Assembly: GCA_903827345.1 (NCBI GenBank)
Contig: CAIKID010000227.1
Span: 1-8,772, forward strand
Direction: 5' to 3'
Source of the DNA: an uncultured Actinomycetes bacterium
Lineage (GTDB): Bacteria; Actinomycetota; Actinomycetes; Nanopelagicales; Nanopelagicaceae
Length of the DNA: 8,772 nucleotides
Both the position numbers and the translations under genes were made by a program. Below are positions 6,247 through 8,772 of the stretch, piece after piece. Position 1 is the stretch's first letter, and each line of letters begins with the position of its first letter. Under the pieces are notes generated by a model. That model was not told the DNA's origin. It made no database searches and saw only the letters and a program-made list of their open reading frames with translations.

Positions 6247-7111
6247 GAGCTTCTAGCGCAGTTGTAAGGTGTGGGTAGTCCCAGACGAAACCACTGTCAT
6301 GCAGCGCTTTTGGCAGTACTTTCGCTGATCCTAAGATTTCACTTGAGAAACCTCCGATGAGTAATTTCAGCGCAAAACCTGGAGCGGGAAGTAAAGCCGG
6401 GCGATGAACGGCGCGAGCTAGGGATCCCGTGAAATCTTGATTCGTGACAGGATTCGGCGATGTCAGATTTACTGGTCCAGAAATATCGTTATTCAAGCAA
6501 TGAATAATTGCCTTGATCTCATCATGCAGAGTGATCCAAGACCACCATTGCTTTCCGGAACCCAACTTGCCACCGAGACCCAAGCGAAAGAGGGGCAGGA
6601 GCCGACCGAGTGCACCGCCAGTTGGATCGAGGACTAATCCGGTTCGAATTTTTACAGTGCGTACGCCAACCGCTAAGTCGGCAGCGCTTTCCCATTCGCG
6701 GCAGACGACAGAGAGAAAGTCATCACCACCACGATCGGTTTCTACAACGGCGCGATTGCCGGTTTCTCCATAAAATCCAATAGCGCTAGCCGAGATAAAT
6801 ACCTTGGGCTTAAGAGTTTCGACTGCATGTGCGATCGTGGTTGTACTGAGCAAGCGTGAATTGAGAATCGTGGCACGATATTTGGGAGTCCAACGTTTAT
6901 CTCCAACGCCAGCTCCGGCGAGATTAATAATTGCATCGACGCCTTCAAGCGCTGCCAGATCAATAGTTCCCGTCGTGGGATCCCATTGAACTTCTTCTGG
7001 AGAAGTAGCTTTACGGCGAACCAAGCGCTGGACGGAATGTCCTTCGGTCTTGAGTTGGCCCACAAGAGCAGTTCCGATTAAGCCGGTAGAACCGGTAATG
7101 GCAACGCGCAT
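6236..7111 (-). CDS. TIGR01777 family NAD(P)-binding epimerase-like protein (YfcH/SulA-like)
   Basis: A 291-residue extended short-chain dehydrogenase-like protein. The Rossmann motif GSTGLIG (7-13) starts the protein, followed by INLAGAGVGDKRW (62-74), the SASAIGFYGETG block (108-118) with the Tyr of the active site, the substrate-side WWSWITLHDE segment (189-198) and a C-terminal DUF1731-type region (about 235-285, including SSEILGSAKVLPKAL). The reaction is not known for most members; sugar-nucleotide epimerase is the common label, without proof. It begins 10 bp after the E2 stop codon, without a clear Shine-Dalgarno sequence, so it is probably expressed with the E2 gene. The same pairing (Rv2215-Rv2216) is what I recall in mycobacteria. 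Its 3' end overlaps the convergent oxidoreductase gene by 11 bp. Confidence 0.93.
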   Translation of the reverse strand: MRVAITGSTGLIGTALVGQLKTEGHSVQRLVRRKATSPEEVQWDPTTGTIDLAALEGVDAIINLAGAGVGDKRWTPKYRATILNSRLLSTTTIAHAVETLKPKVFISASAIGFYGETGNRAVVETDRGGDDFLSVVCREWESAADLAVGVRTVKIRTGLVLDPTGGALGRLLPLFRLGLGGKLGSGKQWWSWITLHDEIKAIIHCLNNDISGPVNLTSPNPVTNQDFTGSLARAVHRPALLPAPGFALKLLIGGFSSEILGSAKVLPKALHDSGFVWDYPHLTTALEALTE

Positions 7112-7121
7112 TGGAGAGGTG

Positions 7122-8772
7122 CTACAAACCTAGTTCGGATTCAAAGCTGCCCTCTTCGAGACGTTCTTTGAGAGTAACTAAGAATCGAGCAGCATCCGCG
7201 CCATCGACGATGCGATGATCGTATGACAGACCAAGGTAGACCATGGAGCGAATCGCGATGGTTTCACCACCATCAGTTCCCTTCATGACCATCGGACGCT
7301 TGACGATGGAACCAATACCCAAGATCGCAACCTGTGGTTGATTGATGATTGGAGTATCAAAGAGCGCTCCGCGACTACCAGTGTTGGTAATCGTGAACGT
7401 TCCGCCACCAAGCTCGTCGGGGGAAATCTTGTTATCCCGAGTGCGAGCTGCAACATCGGAGATGCGACGTGAAATACCACCAATGTTGAGGTCTCCAGCA
7501 TCACGAATCACGGGAACCAGAAGGCCGCGCTCGGTATCAACTGCGATACCTAGGTGCTCGGCACCATGATAAGTAATTTGATCGCCCTCGAGAGATGAGT
7601 TGAGAACGGGATGTTGCTTCAGCGCTTCGCAAACAGCGACAGCGAAGAATGGCAAGAAGGTGAGATTGACGCCTTCACGGGCTGCAAATGAGGCCTTTGC
7701 TTTATCGCGCAAACGAGCGACCTTGGTCATATCGACTTCAACAACGGTCGTGAGCTGAGCACTGATTTGTAGCGACTCAACCATGCGCGCTGCAATTACC
7801 TTGCGCAGACGAGTCATCGTGACAGTCGTTCCGCGCAGTGGCGAAACGGAGACTGGGGCGGCAGTTTTTGCTTCCGACTGAACTACTGCTGGTGTCGCAA
7901 CTACGACTGGCTTCGCGGCAGCGAGGATATCTTCCTTACGGATTCGTCCTCCAACGCCAGTTCCCTTAACAGAAGCGAGCTCCACGCCCTGCTCTTTGGC
8001 GAATTGACGAACAATAGGAGTGACATATGAATCATCGAGTTGTGCTGTCACAGGGGCGGGAGCAGCAACCGGAGGTGCCACTGGCGCAGGAGCAGCAACC
8101 GGAGTCGCGACTGGCGCAGGCGCTGCAACAACTGGGGCAATTGGTACGGGCGCGGCGACGAGCGGCGCAGCTCCAGCGGCACCAATCAAGGCCAGGCGTG
8201 CACCAACAGCAACAGCGGAATCAACCGCGACATCGATCGCAAGAATGGTTCCGGTAGCTGGTGAAGGAATTTCTGTATCCACCTTGTCGGTAGAAACTTC
8301 TAGTAATGGTTCGTCAACGTTGATCGTGTCTCCAACGTTCTTGAGCCAACGAGTGACTGTTCCTTCGGTGACTGATTCACCCAACGCTGGCATAGTGACC
8401 ACTACGCCTGCCCCTGCGGAAACTGGAGCGGCTACAACTGGAGCAGGTGCTTCAACAATTACGGGTGCAGCAACTGGAGTTTCAACGACGACAGGTGCTT
8501 CAACAACGACTGGGGTTTCAACGACCGGAGCAGCTACAACAGGTGCTACTGGTGCTGCAGCAACGCCATCTTCAATTACGGCTAACTCGGCTCCAACTGC
8601 GACAGTGGAGTCAATAGCCACAACGATGCGGGTCAGGGTACCTGAGACGGGTGATGGGATTTCGGTATCTACCTTGTCGGTAGAAACTTCGAGAAGCGGC
8701 TCATCAACGTTGACGTGATCGCCCTCGTTCTTGAGCCAACGAGTGACTGTGCCTTCTGTTACCGACTCGCCA
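7122..8772 (-). CDS. sucB: Dihydrolipoamide acyltransferase, E2 of 2-oxoacid dehydrogenase complex (N-terminus beyond window)
   Basis: Core E2 subunit that carries acyl groups on swinging lipoyl arms and passes them to CoA. The reading frame stays open to the right edge; 549 residues are visible. In order they show: a lipoyl domain missing its first residues, with lipoyl-lysine in STDKVDTEI at 8673-8675; an Ala/Pro/Val linker; a second lipoyl domain with its lysine at 8283-8285; a second linker with 30-bp repeats; the peripheral subunit-binding domain (YVTPIVRQFAKEQGVELASV, about 7968-8027); and the acyltransferase domain ending with YLGLSYDHRIVDG, which holds the catalytic His and Asp. The family is usually annotated sucB in actinobacteria, but the M. 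tuberculosis homologue (DlaT) serves pyruvate dehydrogenase, so acetyltransferase is equally or more likely. Both lipoyl domains are substrates for the LipB/LipA pair encoded nearby. Confidence 0.96.
   Translation of the reverse strand, partial: GESVTEGTVTRWLKNEGDHVNVDEPLLEVSTDKVDTEIPSPVSGTLTRIVVAIDSTVAVGAELAVIEDGVAAAPVAPVVAAPVVETPVVVEAPVVVETPVAAPVIVEAPAPVVAAPVSAGAGVVVTMPALGESVTEGTVTRWLKNVGDTINVDEPLLEVSTDKVDTEIPSPATGTILAIDVAVDSAVAVGARLALIGAAGAAPLVAAPVPIAPVVAAPAPVATPVAAPAPVAPPVAAPAPVTAQLDDSYVTPIVRQFAKEQGVELASVKGTGVGGRIRKEDILAAAKPVVVATPAVVQSEAKTAAPVSVSPLRGTTVTMTRLRKVIAARMVESLQISAQLTTVVEVDMTKVARLRDKAKASFAAREGVNLTFLPFFAVAVCEALKQHPVLNSSLEGDQITYHGAEHLGIAVDTERGLLVPVIRDAGDLNIGGISRRISDVAARTRDNKISPDELGGGTFTITNTGSRGALFDTPIINQPQVAILGIGSIVKRPMVMKGTDGGETIAIRSMVYLGLSYDHRIVDGADAARFLVTLKERLEEGSFESELGL
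8061..8120. repeat. 30-bp tandem repeat in E2 inter-domain linker
   Basis: Units 8061-8090 and 8091-8120 match at 27 of 30 positions, both starting AGCAGCAACCGGAG. A degenerate third unit follows to about 8150. In the protein they encode ten-residue Pro-Ala-Val repeats of the PVAAPAPVA type, forming the flexible linker between the second lipoyl domain and the subunit-binding domain. Copy number could vary by slippage without breaking the frame. Confidence 0.8.
8181..8771. repeat. Duplicated lipoyl-domain coding sequence, 390-bp offset
   Basis: The two lipoyl domains are encoded by near-identical DNA about 390 bp apart (roughly 8181-8381 and 8571-8771). Identical stretches include 8336-8360 with 8726-8750 (25 bp) and 8281-8300 with 8671-8690 (20 bp). 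The protein copies are nearly the same over the block around the lipoyl lysine. The linker between them carries a further imperfect 36-bp repeat (near 8476 and 8512). Tandem duplication of lipoyl domains is common in E2 proteins; the DNA-level identity suggests recent duplication or gene conversion. Confidence 0.85.

Noticed and set aside
7122..8621. E2 protein starting at GTG 8621
   Set aside because: The frame continues upstream to the window edge and encodes most of another lipoyl domain, so this GTG is an internal valine codon.
8020..8718. Long plus-strand reading frame of about 232 residues, rich in Thr, Ala and Gly, opposite the E2 gene
   Set aside because: It is the antisense of the Ala/Pro/Val linkers and lipoyl repeats. 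Its low-complexity composition mirrors that repeat, while the minus strand encodes recognisable lipoyl and catalytic domains.

Overview
This window reads as a core chromosomal segment of an actinobacterium of intermediate GC. By a partial hand count the genes run from about 47 to 60 % GC. Three things point to Actinobacteria. The gene set and order (dihydrolipoamide acyltransferase, a TIGR01777-type epimerase, lipB, lipA, a DUF4191 protein, an RDD protein, glnA) is the order I recall from Mycobacterium tuberculosis Rv2215-Rv2220. The DUF4191 family is actinobacterial. Several starts look leaderless, with a TANNNT box 6-7 nt upstream. The moderate GC would fit a small freshwater or marine actinobacterium of the Nanopelagicales type, but that placement is inference only.

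Layout from left to right. (1) 1-1249, minus: 5' part of glnA, cut by the window edge. (2) 1250-1342: divergent promoter region with a 12-bp perfect palindrome. (3) 1343-1693, plus: small RDD-family membrane protein, GC-rich. (4) 1721-5203, minus: a tightly packed five-gene unit, transcribed lipB > lipA > PlsC-like acyltransferase > DUF4191 membrane protein > small lipoprotein. Its first three junctions are 4-8 bp overlaps and the last is a 20-bp gap. (5) 5204-5232: a 29-bp divergent promoter. (6) 5233-6246, plus: a Gfo/Idh/MocA oxidoreductase whose end overlaps the next gene tail-to-tail by 11 bp. (7) 6236-7111, minus: TIGR01777 sugar-epimerase-like protein. (8) 7122-8772, minus: E2 dihydrolipoamide acyltransferase with at least two lipoyl domains, cut at its N-terminus by the right edge.

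The unifying theme is lipoate metabolism. LipB transfers octanoate from acyl carrier protein to lipoyl-domain lysines, LipA inserts two sulfurs, and the E2 at the right end carries two visible lipoyl lysines that would be their substrate. The acyltransferase adds phospholipid synthesis to the same operon. glnA assimilates ammonia and retains the tyrosine that is adenylylated in related enzymes. Compared with the remembered mycobacterial order, three genes are extra: the oxidoreductase, the acyltransferase and the lipoprotein.

I see no mobile element, CRISPR array, RNA gene or clear intrinsic terminator, and no gene-free stretch longer than 93 bp. This is mostly ordinary core genome. The points worth a second look are the three extra genes, the compact leaderless-type promoters, the palindrome upstream of glnA and the recombination-prone internal repeats of the E2 gene.
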